DNA from: Musa acuminata AAA Group
Lineage: Eukaryota; Streptophyta; Magnoliopsida; Zingiberales; Musaceae
Direction of reading: 5' to 3'
Length of the DNA stretch: 64,000 nt
Assembly (NCBI RefSeq): GCF_036884655.1
Contig: NC_088345.1
Span: forward strand, 28,375,501 to 28,439,500
In this document: positions 20,713 to 32,010 of the stretch, in pieces
Position numbering within the stretch: position 1 is the first letter of the stretch
How the letters are laid out: each line of letters begins with the position of its first letter
Notes under the pieces: generated by a model
What the model was told of the DNA's origin: nothing
Database searches by the model: none
Seen by the model: the letters and a program-made list of their open reading frames with translations, nothing else
Made by a program: the position numbers and the translations under genes

Positions 20713-23700
20713 TTAGGGACAATTTAATATGCCTAATTCCCTTCTAATGAATTCAAATTGATCTTCGTTCAAAGCTTTTGTAAATATATCTGCTAATTGA
20801 TGCTTTGTGTCAATGAGTTCTAGAACAACATCATTGTTAAGGACATAATCGCGTATGAAATGATGCCTAACGTCGATGTGCTTAGTTCTAGAGTGCAGAA
20901 TTGGATTTTTAGTAAGACATATGGCACTAGTATTATCACATTTTATGGGAATGTTTTTAAATTGAATTCCATAGTCTTCTAATGTATTTTTCATGCAAAT
21001 GACTTGTGCACAACATGCACTTGCAGCAATGTATTCGGCTTCCACCGTAGATAGTGCAACTGAATTTTGTTTCTTGGAAGTCCAAGAAACAAGTGCATGT
21101 CCTAAAAATTGGCATGTTCCGGATGTACTTTTCTATCTATCCTGCATCCGCCAAAATCGGCATCTGTATAAGCTATTAGATCGAATTTTTTAGATTTTGG
21201 ATACCACAATCCTAAATTTGGAGTTCCTTTAAGATACCTAAATATTCTTTTAACACTCTTCAGATGAGATAATTTAGGATTAGATTGAAACCTAGCGCAA
21301 AGTCCTACACTAAACATAATATCTGGTCTAGTCGCGGTGAGGTAGAGTAGACTACCTATCATTCCCCTATATGTTTTTTGATCAAAATTTTCACTATTTT
21401 CATCCAAATCTAATTTAGTCGCAGTACTCATAGGGGTGTTTATTGCTTTTGAATTATCCATGTTAAATCGTTTTAATAATTCTAATGTATATTTGGATTG
21501 GTTAAGAAATATACCATCACTAAGTTGTTTGATTTGTAATCCTAAAAAGAAAGTTAATTCACCCATTAAACTCATTTCAAATTCATGACTCAAACATTTG
21601 GCAAATGATTCACATAGTGATTCATCCGAAGAGCCAAAAATAATATCGTCAACATAAATTTGCACAATAAGAAAATTATTTTCAAAATATTTAATAAACA
21701 ATGTAGTATCAACCTTGCCTTTGGTAAAATTATTTAAAATAAGAAAGGAACTAAGCCTTTCATACCAAGCTCTAGGAGCTTGTTTCAAGCCATAGAGAGC
21801 TTTAGTCAATTTGAATACATGATTAGGAAGAAGAGAATTTTCAAATCCGGGAGGTTGTTCGACATATACTTCTTCGGAAATAAAACCATTCAAGAAAGCA
21901 CTTTTGACATCCATTTGAAATAGTTTAAAATTATTACTACTAGCATAGGCAAGGAGCATCCTTATGGCTTCTAATCGAGCCACGGGAGCGAAGGTTTCTT
22001 CGTAATCGATACCTTCTTCCTGGTTGAAACCTTTGGCCACTAATTTAGCCTTGTTTCTAACCACGATACCATTTTCGTCTTGCTTATTTCTAAAGACCCA
22101 CTTAGTACCTATGACTAAGTAGTCACTTGGTCTAAGAACAAGCTTCCATACCTCATTCCTCTCAAATTGGTTCAATTCTTCTTGCATTGCAATGACCCAA
22201 AAATCATCTTTTAAGGCTTCGTCAATGCATTTAGGTTCAATTTGAGAAAGGAAAATGGCGTTAGCACAAAAATTCTTGAAAGAAGAACGAGTTTGAACCC
22301 CTTTTGTTGTATCTCTTATAATTAGCTCCTTTGGATGAGCATCTACATACTTCCATCTTTGGGTAAAGAAATTTCGGAAGAAGATGCATTCAAATGGCTA
22401 TTTTGAGGAGGGGGTTCATTTAAATTCAAATTATCAATACCAAGATCATCATCAACATCATTTTTCTTTAAATCAAAATTTTCATTAAAAACTACATGAA
22501 TAGACTCTTCTATTACTAAAGTCCTTTTATTAAAGACATGAAAGGCCTTAGAAACGGAGGAGTAACCAAGAAAAATGCCTTCATCGGATTTAGCTTCAAA
22601 TTTACCTAGGGCATCCTTTTCATTTAAAATGAAGCATTTACAACCAAAAACTTTAAAATAAGAAATATTTGGTTTTTCATTATTCCATAATTCATAGGGA
22701 GCTTTTGATAGAGATGGTCTTATTATGACCCTATTCATGATGTAACAAGCCGTATTTACGGCTTCGGCCCAAAAATATTTGGGTAAACTATGTTCATTTA
22801 ACATAGTTCTTGCCATTTCTTGTAGGTTTCTATTTTTCCTTTCAAATACTCCATTTTGTTGAGGATTTCTTGGAGTTGAGAAGTTGTGATTGTACCCATT
22901 AACTTCGCAAAAAATTTGAAAGTCACGGTTTTGGAATTCACCACCGTGATCACTCCGAATTGATGAATCATGAAGCCTTTTTCGTTTTGAGTGAGTTTAC
23001 AAAATTTAGAGAAACACTTGAAGCAATCACTTTTGTGAGCTAAGAAATAGGTCCAAGTGTATCTAGAGTAGTCATCCACAATCACAAAAGCATATTTACT
23101 TCCACCTAGACTTGTTGTATCAATTGGTCTAAATAAGTCCAAATGGATCAATTGTAATGGTCTAGTGGTGCTAATTTGATTTTTTGGTTTGAAGCTTGTT
23201 TTTATTTGTTTGCCTAGTTGACATGCATCGCATACCTTATCCTTAATAAACTTCATATTCGGAATCCCTCGTACTAATTCTTGAGATGAGATTTTAGATA
23301 TTGTTTTCATGCTTGCATGACCTAATCTCCTATGCCAAGCATCATCATTTATGGCGGAGAAACACATTTCATTACTTAGTTCATCAAGATTGATAGTATA
23401 AACATTATTTTGTTTTAAAGCAATCATAGTCATGTTATGATTTGGTTTTTCAATAATGCACATATTTGATTCAAATCTAACGATATAACCTTTATCGCAT
23501 AGTTGACTAATACTCAAGAGATTGTGTTTCAATCCATCAACTAGTAAAACATCATCAATGGAAAAACTAAATTTGTTACCAATAGTTCCCTTGCCAATGA
23601 TTTTGCCTTTGTTGTTATCTCCGAAGGTGACGTACCCTTCTTCTTTGCTAGTGAGCATAGAGAAATGAAATGGATCTCCAGTCATATGTATTGAGCATCC

Positions 23701-23742
23701 ACTATCGAGATACCATCTCTTGCTCCTAGCTTGTGGGTTTGT
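20713..23742 (-). pseudogene. pol: Copia Pol of element F: protease, integrase, RT, RNase H, decayed
   Basis: It begins after the TAG at 23743-23745 in the gag frame. Protease motif YLDSGCSIHMTGD lies near 23690, pre-integrase WHRRLGHASMK near 23330, and integrase LIHLDLFRP (normally DLFGP) and VDDYSRYTW near 23100. The RT is largely intact (22187-21102: [44 protein letters not shown]). RNase H includes [14 protein letters not shown] and a C-terminal KHIDVRHHFIRD. Frameshifts occur near 22960 (in integrase before the D-E residues), near 22800, between 22343 and 22187, and near 21110 in RNase H. The RT core keeps its catalytic YVDD, but the polyprotein as a whole is broken. Confidence 0.9.
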
Positions 23743-25308
23743 CTACAAAAGAGGATGATTTTTAGGTAGCCATTTGATTTTGGGTATCTCAAAAATTGAC
23801 CCACTAACTTTGTTATTTATTATTGAATCCTTTATAGTTCCTTTAGGAACCCATATTAATTTTTGTGAACTATTTTCCTAAATGGACATTTGTAGGTAAT
23901 GTGTCCGGATTTGCAACAAAAGTTGTATTTCATATACGAGGAAACATGTAATGTAGGTCCTTTTATGAAAGTGGTAGGATTTTGATGTAATCCTTTTACA
24001 AATCTAATTCCATTTCTATTTGCGATGTGACCCTTGTGTGCAAGGATCATATCTAATCCTTTGCTACCAACCTTAAACTTGTTTAAGGTTTCTTTAAGAA
24101 GCAAATTTTCATTTTTTATTGCTTCTAAATGCTCACACTTAGAGCATGGAGGAGTTTGAAGATTATCAAACTTATCTTGTAGCAAAGCATGCTCTTTCTT
24201 TAAGATACTTAACTTCTTGCTAACAGTTCTACATTCATCAAATAATTCATGAAAAGCGATAGAGAGTTCTTCAAAAGATAAATCTTCATTAAATAAATCA
24301 CATACCTCTTCTCCTAAAGCCATTAGCGCATAATAAGCAACTTGCTCGGTGTTGGACTCCTCTTCTTCGGACGCGCTTGAATCATCCCACGTTGCCTTGA
24401 GCGCCTTCTTCTTTGATGTTCTCTTTTTGGCTTAAGGATAATCGTTCTTGTAGTGTCCCGATTTTTTTGCATTCATAGCAAATCACTTGGTCCTTCTTTT
24501 GTTTAAATTTATTTTTTATATTATTTTTAAATTTATTCTTTCTTAAATATTTTTTAAATTTTTGAGTCAAAAGTGCAATGTCATTGTCACTCTCCTCATC
24601 ACTTGATGTTCGTTTCAAGTGGTCTTCTTGTGATTTGAGTGCTATATCCTTCCTGTTCTTGGGAAGGGGGTTCTCGAGCTCGTCATGAGCTTGACATGTC
24701 ATTTCGTAGGCCATTAGAGACCGAATGAGTTCTTCAAGAGGGAATGCTTTAAGGTCTTTGGCCTCTTGAATGGCCGTAACTTTTGGATCCCAACTTTTAG
24801 AGAGGGATCTTAAGATTTTAGTTACTAGTTCAAAGTTAGTAAAATCTTTACCAAGAGCTTTGAGTCCATTGATGACATCCGTAAACCGGGTGTACATGTC
24901 TCCGATGGACTCACTTGGTTTCATTCGGAAAAGTTCGTAAGAGTGCACAAGGATGTTGATTTTGGACATTTTCACTCGGCTAGTGCCTTCATGAGTGACC
25001 TCAAGAGTTCTCTAAATATCAAAAGTTGAATCACAAATTGAAACACGATTAAATTCGTTTTTGTCTAGTGCACAAAACAAGACATTCATAGCCTTTGCAT
25101 TTAAAGCAAAAACCTTCTTCTCCGATTCATTCCATTCGCTCATCGGAAGAGAAGATTTTTGAAATCCATTCTCGACAATAGACCAGAGCTCAAAGTCCAT
25201 AGAAATGAGGAAGATCCTCATACGAGTCTTCCAATATGTGTAATCCGACCAATTAAACAAAGGTGGTCATGCAATAGAATGGCCCTCTTGCATGCTGGAG
25301 TAAGCCAT
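23743..25308 (-). pseudogene. gag: Copia Gag of element F, with stops and frameshifts
   Basis: The start is MAYSSMQEGHSIA followed by TGA (probably from CGA, giving Arg as in A and B), then PPLFNWSDYTYWKTR. The capsid-like part is in 25260-24382. The first zinc knuckle is broken by a frameshift (CYECKKI then GTLQER, near 24460). The rest lies in 24323-23856, where the second knuckle has lost its first Cys (YNFCCKSGHITYKC). Gag ends WLPKNHPLL before a TAG at 23743-23745, the position corresponding to the gag-terminal TAG of A and B. Confidence 0.87.
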
Positions 25309-25346
25309 CTCTCTTGGGTATTAAACCAAATATGAGATTTAACCTC

Positions 25347-25358
25347 GCTCTGATACTA
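25347..25358 (-). other. Primer-binding site of element F (one mismatch)
   Basis: The minus strand reads TAGTATCAGAGC against TGGTATCAGAGC, two bases inside the 5' LTR at 25361. Confidence 0.82.
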
Positions 25359-25360
25359 CT

Positions 25361-26570
25361 TGTTAGGATCGGAGCGGCACTAAGAGGAGGGGGTGAATTA
25401 GTGCAACGGATTAAAACTTCGTTTTTAGAAAAATCTTTCTTATGATAAGAACGGAACTTGAAAAGCTTAACTTGAAAGCGTATTCTTAAAGTTGCGTAGC
25501 AAAAGTAATAAGGAACTAAAGCATGTAAGAAGGTTTGCAGTAATGTAAATAGCAATAATGAAATGCAAACCAGAGATTATGCCGATTTTAGAGTGGTTTG
25601 GTCAAATGACCTACATCTACTTGCGAGGCCCCTCTTCGATGAGGCTCCCACCTTCCACTAGCAAATCTCTTGAAATGGAAGGGTAAATACCCCTCTTACA
25701 ACCTTTTACAAGCAGTTCAACCTCTTACAAATTTTCAATAAGAAAGAAGGAGGAGAACTCTCTAGCAAATTGAAATCAAGACTTGCTAAGACTTTCTAAG
25801 ACTTTTCTCTCAATCAAATGCTTCTCAAAAGTTGTAATCTCAGCTGAGATTTGAGGGGTATTTATAGGCCTCAAGAGGATTCAAATTTGGGCTCCAAAAT
25901 TTAAATTCTCTTTGGGTTCCCGATGCTGGCGGTGCCACCGCCCAGCCAAGCGGTGCCACCGCCCAGCGCTCGGGTGCTAGACGGTGCAACCGCCCTGCCC
26001 AGGAGGTGTCACCGCCCAGCTCTCGGGTGCTGGGCGGTGCCACCGCCTGGCTCTCCGGTTAATTGGTTTGGCTTAATTTTAGCCTAAACCAAATCTGACT
26101 TTGGGCCCAGTTGGCCCCTAACCAGGATATAGGATTATCTCTTAATCCTATTCCTAATTACAAGTGAACTACATAACAAACCACCTCCTAAGCAAGTTTT
26201 CAACCGCGAACGTCGAGTCTTGTTCCGGCAAGCTTTCCGACGAACTTTCTTCCGACGGACTCCCATCAAGCTCCCGATCTTGTGATGACTTTAACGAGTA
26301 GTCGAGCCTTCTTGGTGATCTCCGTGAACCTCCGACGATCTCTTCGGCGAACTTCCGAAAATTCCGATAGGTTCCCGATTTCTTCTCGGTTGGTTCCGGC
26401 AACATCTCCGACGATTCTTCGGACTCTTAAATGTTCATCGATCTTGACTCTGGTATTCTTGCTTTATGTTTTCTGGTTATCATAGTTAATCCTGCACACT
26501 TAACTCAATAATATGGATTAGATCAATTAACCCATCAATTGATTTCATCATCAAAATCCGAGATTCAACA
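25361..26570 (-). repeat. 5' LTR of element F (1210 bp)
   Basis: TGTTAGGATCGGAGCGGC to GAGATTCAACA. TATA box at 25859-25866, GC-rich array at 25928-26060. The C-tract near the end is interrupted here (GAGGAGGGGG on the plus strand), unlike the pure runs in the other LTRs. Confidence 0.9.
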
Positions 26571-26746
26571 ACGTTGACCGATCCATTGGCACGACATCCA
26601 ATCTTCTGACATATTTTCGTTAGCCCCACATGATTCTTCCTGCTTTAATTATCTCTTCCTGATCGAAGCATCCTATGTCACTCAAAACACAGATCAAATT
26701 ATAAATACCATCAATTGGTTTTATCATCAAAATCCAAGATTCAACA
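26571..26746 (-). repeat. SIRE-like LTR E, outer end
   Basis: Continues 16607-17247 once F is removed: CACGTCGACCGATCC is then restored as in 54571-54590. It ends AAGATTCAACA at 26746 without a PPT next to it, so this is the outer edge of a 5' or solo LTR. Confidence 0.72.
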
Positions 26747-26919
26747 CCCTTAAACAGAAATTATACTTTTAGAGAAGACGGGAACTCTCAAGATTACAAT
26801 AGTGTTTTCCCCGAATCATGTTTTCAGTTTGTGTGTTTATTGAGCAAGGATGAGTGGGATATTTATAGGCCCCAAATGGCTTCGAAAAGTGGAGCCAAAA
26901 TTCAAATCCTTAATGTTAC
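26747..26919 (-). repeat. LTR-like fragment with a minus-strand TATA box
   Basis: Short stretch with GGGATATTTATAGGCCCCA (TATA box 26860-26867 on the minus strand) and a CAAGATTACAATAGTG-type leader, like the promoter-proximal part of SIRE LTRs. It is too short and diverged to assign to a family. Confidence 0.45.
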
Positions 26920-27730
26920 TGCTAGTCATAGGTGCCCAACAAGCCAATCACGTGAGTAATGGCAATGGCACGTGTGACTTGACATAGAATCTTTTTGCTT
27001 ATTATATTTTGGTATTTATCACTTTATATTGATTATTACATATATTCATATATATATTGTGATGTCCTTTGATTCGTGCAATGGGAATCGGATCGTGATG
27101 AGATCACAATAATGAGATCGATTCACCTTTAAACACAGATCCTAAATAATCTCGATCATAGGTTACTCGAGAGGGACATCGTGATAACCAGACAGACTAG
27201 TGTGCTATATACCCATCCATATGATGGATACAGCTGGTCTCATAGCTGCTCGTGTGGGGACACTATGGATATAGTACATTTGCTCATTAGAGAATGAGTT
27301 CACTAGTTGATCCGCTTTTGGAATGTTGGATGGTTGATGATGCCTTATTGTCAGACAGTGATTCCATAGTCCTAGTGGTGTATTTGGTCCTTAGACTTGA
27401 GACACCAAGGACGTCTTGTATGAGTGCTCCACTCCTTGATACCAAACTTATAGGTTTGGATGTCCCAAATCTAGTACAATTGGTCATTGGGAGTGGCAGT
27501 CGATCTTACGAGGGCTATTGAGTGTCGATAGAGGATCATTCACTCTTGGCATCATAAGAGGAATATCCCATATGTTCTTGCTTAGAAAATCCCTGACTAG
27601 GGTCATTCGAGTTGAGAGAGAAAGAGTTCTATAGGAGAATCTGATTAGAGCAAGACTCGAGTAGAAACCGTATGGGTCTAACAGCACCATGCTCGACATA
27701 CGATCTCTGGGATATTAGATGGATGAGGGA
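26920..27730 (+). repeat. 5' LTR of Angela-like Copia element H, first part
   Basis: TGCTAGTCATAGGTGCCCAAC at 26920 corresponds to TGTTAGTCATAGGTGCCCAAC at 52880. The two stretches run in parallel, with substitutions, up to GATGAGGGA at 27730. There Gypsy element I starts. No protein is encoded; the ORFs seen here are LTR artefacts. Confidence 0.82.
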
Positions 27731-28058
27731 TGTTAGGACCCTTTTTCTGAGCTTTTGAATAATATTTATTGAGTATGTTTAGTTCAGTTGTTTATTGAGT
27801 CGGTTTGGTTCAGTTAGAGTCAAGTAGAGGTGTATTTAATATTTATTTATTATTAGAGTTCAAGTCTTGATAGACTTTGGGTGGAACTCTATAAATAGGG
27901 ATGTAACTGCTTCTTTTCAGTAATCTATGAAAAATACTATTCTATCTTTGACAAACCCTAGGAGGCCGATCCCCTCGAAGCGATCAAGGAGGCCGATCCC
28001 CTCGAAGTGATCATCCCCTTTCTCTTCTTTTTTACGATAAGACTTTAGGGTCTTATCA
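27731..28058 (+). repeat. 5' LTR of Gypsy element I (about 328 bp)
   Basis: TGTTAGGACCC to GTCTTATCA, with TATA box TATAAATA at 27890-27897. A tandem 24-25 bp duplication (aggaggccgatcccctcgaag, twice) lies at about 27970-28013. Its last 25 bases are the first part of the 40-bp array. Confidence 0.82.
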
Positions 28059-28313
28059 ATTGGTATAAGAGCAATGATAATATTTTAGGGTCTTATCACT
28101 TAGTATCAAAGCCATGATAAGACTTTAGGGTCTTATCATATGGTATCAGAGCTACGATAAGACTTTAGGGTCTTATCAATTAGTATCAGAGCGACGATAA
28201 GACTTAAGGGTCTTATCAATTGGTATCAGAGCGACGATAAGACTTTAGGATCTTATCAATTGGTATCAGAGCAATGATAAGACTTTAGGATCTTATCAAT
28301 TGATACCAGAGCA
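28034..28313 (+). repeat. Seven tandem 40-bp units containing the LTR end and primer-binding site
   Basis: Exactly 7 x 40 bases. Each unit has GATAAGAC-TTTAGG-GTCTTATC, an 8-bp inverted pair with the last copies changed to GATCTTATC. This is followed by a version of TGGTATCAGAGC, the initiator-Met primer site. Units 5 and 6 have the exact 12-mer; units 1-4 have one or two changes and unit 7 reads TGATACCAGAGC. Confidence 0.92.
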
Positions 28314-30086
28314 ATGATCCTTGGTGCAGCCCACCGTAGCCTTGCTTCCCTTCTTCCCCGGCCAGCGACCTTCGACCACCGCTCGACCTCCTCGCTGCCC
28401 CATCTCGTTCAAAAAAAAAAAAAAAATATGATACACGAGAGGAAGAAAAGCCATAGCCACCCCAACGTCCCCTGCTTCCGGCCAGCCCACCCGACGCTGC
28501 TGCTCTCTGGCCAGCGCCCACCATCGCCCCGCTTCCAGGCCGGCGACCACCGCCGCCGCTGTTCCCAGGCCAGGAGACGATGCTGCCAGCATCCATCCTA
28601 GCCCTATTGCCGCCGCCCGCCTCCCCTTGCGTCGCAGCGCAGGCGCTCGACCTCTCCTCCTCGGCGATCGTTGGTGACGCTGCTCCCAGCCGCGCCACCA
28701 CTACTGCCTCTGCACCGTTGCCTGCCTCCCCTTGTGTCGCAACCGTAGCCGTCGATTGTCACCCTCCTCATGGTGACCGAAACAGGGCAACTCACGGATT
28801 GCCCTTGTTCCCATCCACGTCACCACCACTTTTCCCAACCGCATCGCTGCCGCTCGATCACCCGGCCAGCGACCTCTTCTCCTCGCGTCCCTATCTCGCT
28901 CGAGTGAGAAGGACTGCCGACACCAGAGCTGCAGCCGCTGGTCGCTGCAGCCCTTCCATGTAGCGATTGCAGAAACAGAGCTTCCTCTGTTGCCGTAGCC
29001 CCTCATCGATCGCAGCCATGCCTCGAGCACCATCACCTTCCAACCGACCCACCACCACTGCCAGCCACGGTGCGGCGACCGCTGCTCACCTCGCAGTCGT
29101 CACTCCCCTTGGCTCGGGCGAGAATGACCGCCGCCACTCCCCCTTGCTCTGCCCCCTTGTGACCGAGAAACCGGGCAATCCTCTTACTGCTGCGAACGTC
29201 GGTTGCCACCACCGTCGCCACTACTGCCCGGCCAGCGACGACGTTGCTCGCCGCCCAGCCTGCCACGACCCTCACTGCCTCCTTCTCCACCGCCGCCGCT
29301 GCACTCCGGCCAGCAACAAATGCTGCTGCCAGCCACTGCAGCCTTCACCTCAACCCCCTCGATCTGCACCGTTGCTGCAGCCCCCTTGTTCTGCATCTTT
29401 GCCGCAGCTGCCGGTTGCCACCACTACAGCCTCAACCCCAGCCGCTTCAACGCCACCTCCCTCTTGTTCTGCCTCCGCTGCTGCAGTTGTTGGTTGCCAT
29501 CACGCAACCTCAACCCGGTTGCTCGGAGATTGCTTCCTTGGGTCACAGCAGTCACAACCGTTGCCTTTCAGCCTCGGCGCTCTTATCTCACACAGTGACA
29601 AAAATACAGGGCAGCAACTCTTTCTCCATCACAGCCACCGCAGCGGCGAGTCCTTACCGGTGCTGCCCCCAACCACACCACCATCGCTGCCTCCCAGCCC
29701 TCAGCAGCAGCGATCCCTCCACACAGCGACTGCAACAAGCATCGTTGCCTGTCACCAGCGCCTCCTTCCGTAGTGTGATAGAAACAGAGCAACGTTGTCT
29801 TCCATCCGCGTCGTCGCAGCCATCGTAGTGATGAGCCCTTGGCGGTGCTGCCCCAGCCGCACCACCATCACTGCCTCCAAGCCCTCAGCAACAATGATCC
29901 CTCTACGTAGTGACCGCAATAAGCATCGCTGCCTCCCACGCGGCGACTGCAGCTACATCCCTGCATCCTCGCAGCAACCCTTCATTCCCATAGTGTTGCC
30001 ACCGACTGCGTCACAACAACAACACCGAATAGGGAAGTGATTGATGCCCTTGACCAACACCAAAAATAGGAGTTGAGATTACAGAT
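28314..30086 (+). other. GC-rich leader of Gypsy element I
   Basis: About 1.8 kb rich in CCA, GCC, TGC and CAG triplets between the primer-site array and gag. Several overlapping ORFs of 60-270 codons exist in different frames, all of low-complexity Pro/Ser/Ala/His composition. None looks like a known protein. A duplicated segment of about 105 bases recurs 180-190 bases later (about 29643-29752 and 29829-29933). An A15 run lies near 28410. It is best read as a long untranslated leader; a captured host fragment cannot be excluded. Confidence 0.55.
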
Positions 30087-30336
30087 TTGCAGTCTTACGA
30101 AATGGCCACTGATAACTCAGTGAAAGCACAAATAGAAGCATTGGAAATTAGAATTCAGAACGGGTTACAAGAAGTACTTAATGATTTCAAAACGGACTTA
30201 CTGGGGAGCCTTAGTAAATTTCAACAAGGTGGGAGCTCAAGTTCTACGTTGCACAGATCTGAAAATATAGGAAAAAGGCTCCAAGATTGTGACACAAACT
30301 GCTTACGCATGAAGGTGGAATTTCCGAGATGGAAAG
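30087..30336 (+). pseudogene. gag: Gypsy Gag of element I, N-terminal piece
   Basis: The likely start is the ATG at 30102 (MATDNSVKAQIEALEIR), with an alternative ATG 15 bases earlier. The piece has a helical N-terminus, a Ser-rich linker (GGSSSS) and the beginning of the Retrotrans_gag domain (VEFPRWK). The reading frame is cut by SIRE copy M after GGAAAG. With M removed it continues at 37238 in the same frame. The family role is capsid formation for element RNA. Confidence 0.82.
30332..30336. repeat. Target-site duplication of M (left copy)
   Basis: gaaag here and gaaag at 37233-37237, flanking element M exactly. Confidence 0.93.
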
Positions 30337-31960
30337 TGTTGAATCTCGGATTTTGATGATGAAACTAATTGATTGTGTTTAGATGTTTAACTGCATTTTG
30401 AGTGATGCAGGTCTACTCGATCAGGATTAGACAATTAACGCAGGAGGAATTAACGTTGCGTCGGAGGAGATCACGTCAGGATATTGAACGGTAGAAGGCT
30501 TCGAACGTCGGGCATTGGGCCAAGGAGAGCGGGATTACACCAAGGATATCAGGGTTGCGGAGGTCAACCACCGATTGTGCAACAAGCTGCAAGAGAGGAT
30601 GATGCGCTGAAGAATTGGACGAAGCGCCAACCAATGACGTGCCGGGCAACATAATGTCAATTCGCGTTGTAATAATTGTCTAGATCGGAGTAGAGTTTTG
30701 GCTTGTGTGTGCAGGATTAACTACGATAACGACAAAGACATAAAGTGAAACAAAGTGTCGAAGTCAAGCACGAAGGATTTGTTGCGAGTTCGAGAGTTCA
30801 ACAGAAGTCCGAAGGTTCGTTGGGAATGCTGCCAAAACTAGCCGAGAATGAGTAGGGAGCTTACCGAAGGGTTTTTCGGAAGCTCGCCGGAAGGTTCGTT
30901 GGAAGTTCGCAGAGCTCACCGAGAAAGATCGGAGCTTGCCGAAGAAGCTTGTTGGAACTCGCCAAGATCAAATCGTGAAGTCTAGGAGCTTGCCGGGAGT
31001 CCGCATAATGGTTTCTAAGAGTTTATCGGAAGACCGCCGAAAGTTCGCCGGAAGAAGTCTTGATTTGCGGACTTTGTAATAGCTTAGGAAATGTTTTTAA
31101 ATTCGTAGTTAGGATGTTAATTAGGATTAGGATTAAAATATAATCCTATATCCTGGTTAGGGGCCAACTGGGCCCAAAATTAGACTTGGTTTGGGCTAAA
31201 TTTAAAGCCCAACCAGTGAACCGAAGGGTCTGGCGGTGGCACCGCCAAACTGGGCGGTGGCACCGCCCAGCACCCGAGAGCCAGGCGGTGGCACCGCTTG
31301 TACTGGGCGGTGGCACGCACCGCTTGGACTGGGCGGTGGCACCGCCAGTCCACTGTCAGTGTCAGACACTGACAAGCGGTGGCACCGCCAGCATCGGGAA
31401 CCAAAGAGAATTCAAATTTTGGAGCCCAAATTTGAATCTGCTTGAGGCCTATAAATACCCCTCAAATCTTAACTGAGATTATAACATTTTGAGAAGCAAT
31501 TGATTGAGAGAAAGGTCTTAGAAAAGTCTTAGCTAGTCTTGTTTTCAATTTGCTAGTGTTCACCTCCTTTTTTCTTGCTGAAAATCTATAAGAGAGTGAA
31601 CCACTTATAAAAAGTTGTAAGAGGAGTATTTACCCTTCCCCTTCAAGAGATTTGCAAGTGGAAGGTGGGAGCCTCATCGAAGACGGGCCTCGCAAGTGGA
31701 TGTAGGTCATTTGACTAAACCACTTTAAAATCGGCGTAATCTCTGGTTTGCATTTCATTACTGCTATTTATATTACTGCAAACCTTCTTACTTGCTTTAT
31801 TTCCTCATTACCTTTGCTGCACAACTTTGCGAATATGCTTTAAAGTTAAGCACTTCCGAGTTCGATTTTTATCGTACGAAAGATTTGTCAAAACCAATGT
31901 TTTAATCCGCTGCACTAATTCAACTCCCCCCCCCCTCTTAATGCCGCTCTGATCCTTACA
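30337..31960 (+). repeat. 5' LTR of element M (1624 bp)
   Basis: TGTTGAATCTCGG to GATCCTTACA. TATA box at 31450-31457. The GC array (31226-31400) contains the perfect palindrome TCAGTGTC-A-GACACTGA, also found at about 36599 and 59417. Confidence 0.92.
31450..31457 (+). promoter_or_regulatory. TATA box of the M 5' LTR
   Basis: GAGGCCTATAAATACCCC, about 50 bases after the last palindromic GC block; the 3' LTR has the same at 36724-36731. Confidence 0.72.
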
Positions 31961-31962
31961 AT

Positions 31963-31974
31963 TGGTATCAGAGC
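31963..31974 (+). other. Primer-binding site of element M
   Basis: TGGTATCAGAGC, two bases after the LTR end. Confidence 0.9.
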
Positions 31975-32010
31975 CCGATATTTCTCATTTCGGAATTACA
32001 CTCAAGAGAA

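Larger units (their letters stand above)
17248..26570 (-). mobile_element. Complete SIRE-type Copia element F with an extra downstream ORF
   Basis: About 9.3 kb, bounded by a target duplication (acgtc/acgtt) and two LTRs of about 1.2 kb. On the minus strand the order is 5' LTR (25361-26570), PBS (25347-25358), gag (23743-25308), pol (20713-23742), an extra ORF (19112-20205), an internal purine tract (18861-18875), PPT (18449-18463) and 3' LTR (17248-18448). Several stops and frameshifts show it is not active. The LTRs start and end with TGTT...AACA and carry the GGAGCGGCACTAAGAGG variant shared with M and N. Confidence 0.93.

Noticed and set aside
27294..27521. 75-codon ORF also present at 53205-53474 (89 codons), considered as a conserved small gene
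   Set aside because: Both are corresponding parts of the two LTRs of element H. Similarity is explained by LTR identity at insertion, and the lengths differ through shifts.
28285..29828. Large Pro/Ala/Ser-rich ORFs (up to 268 codons) that could be a host gene
   Set aside because: Overlapping open frames on both strands reflect GC-rich composition. There are no domains, and the position between primer site and gag fits an untranslated leader.
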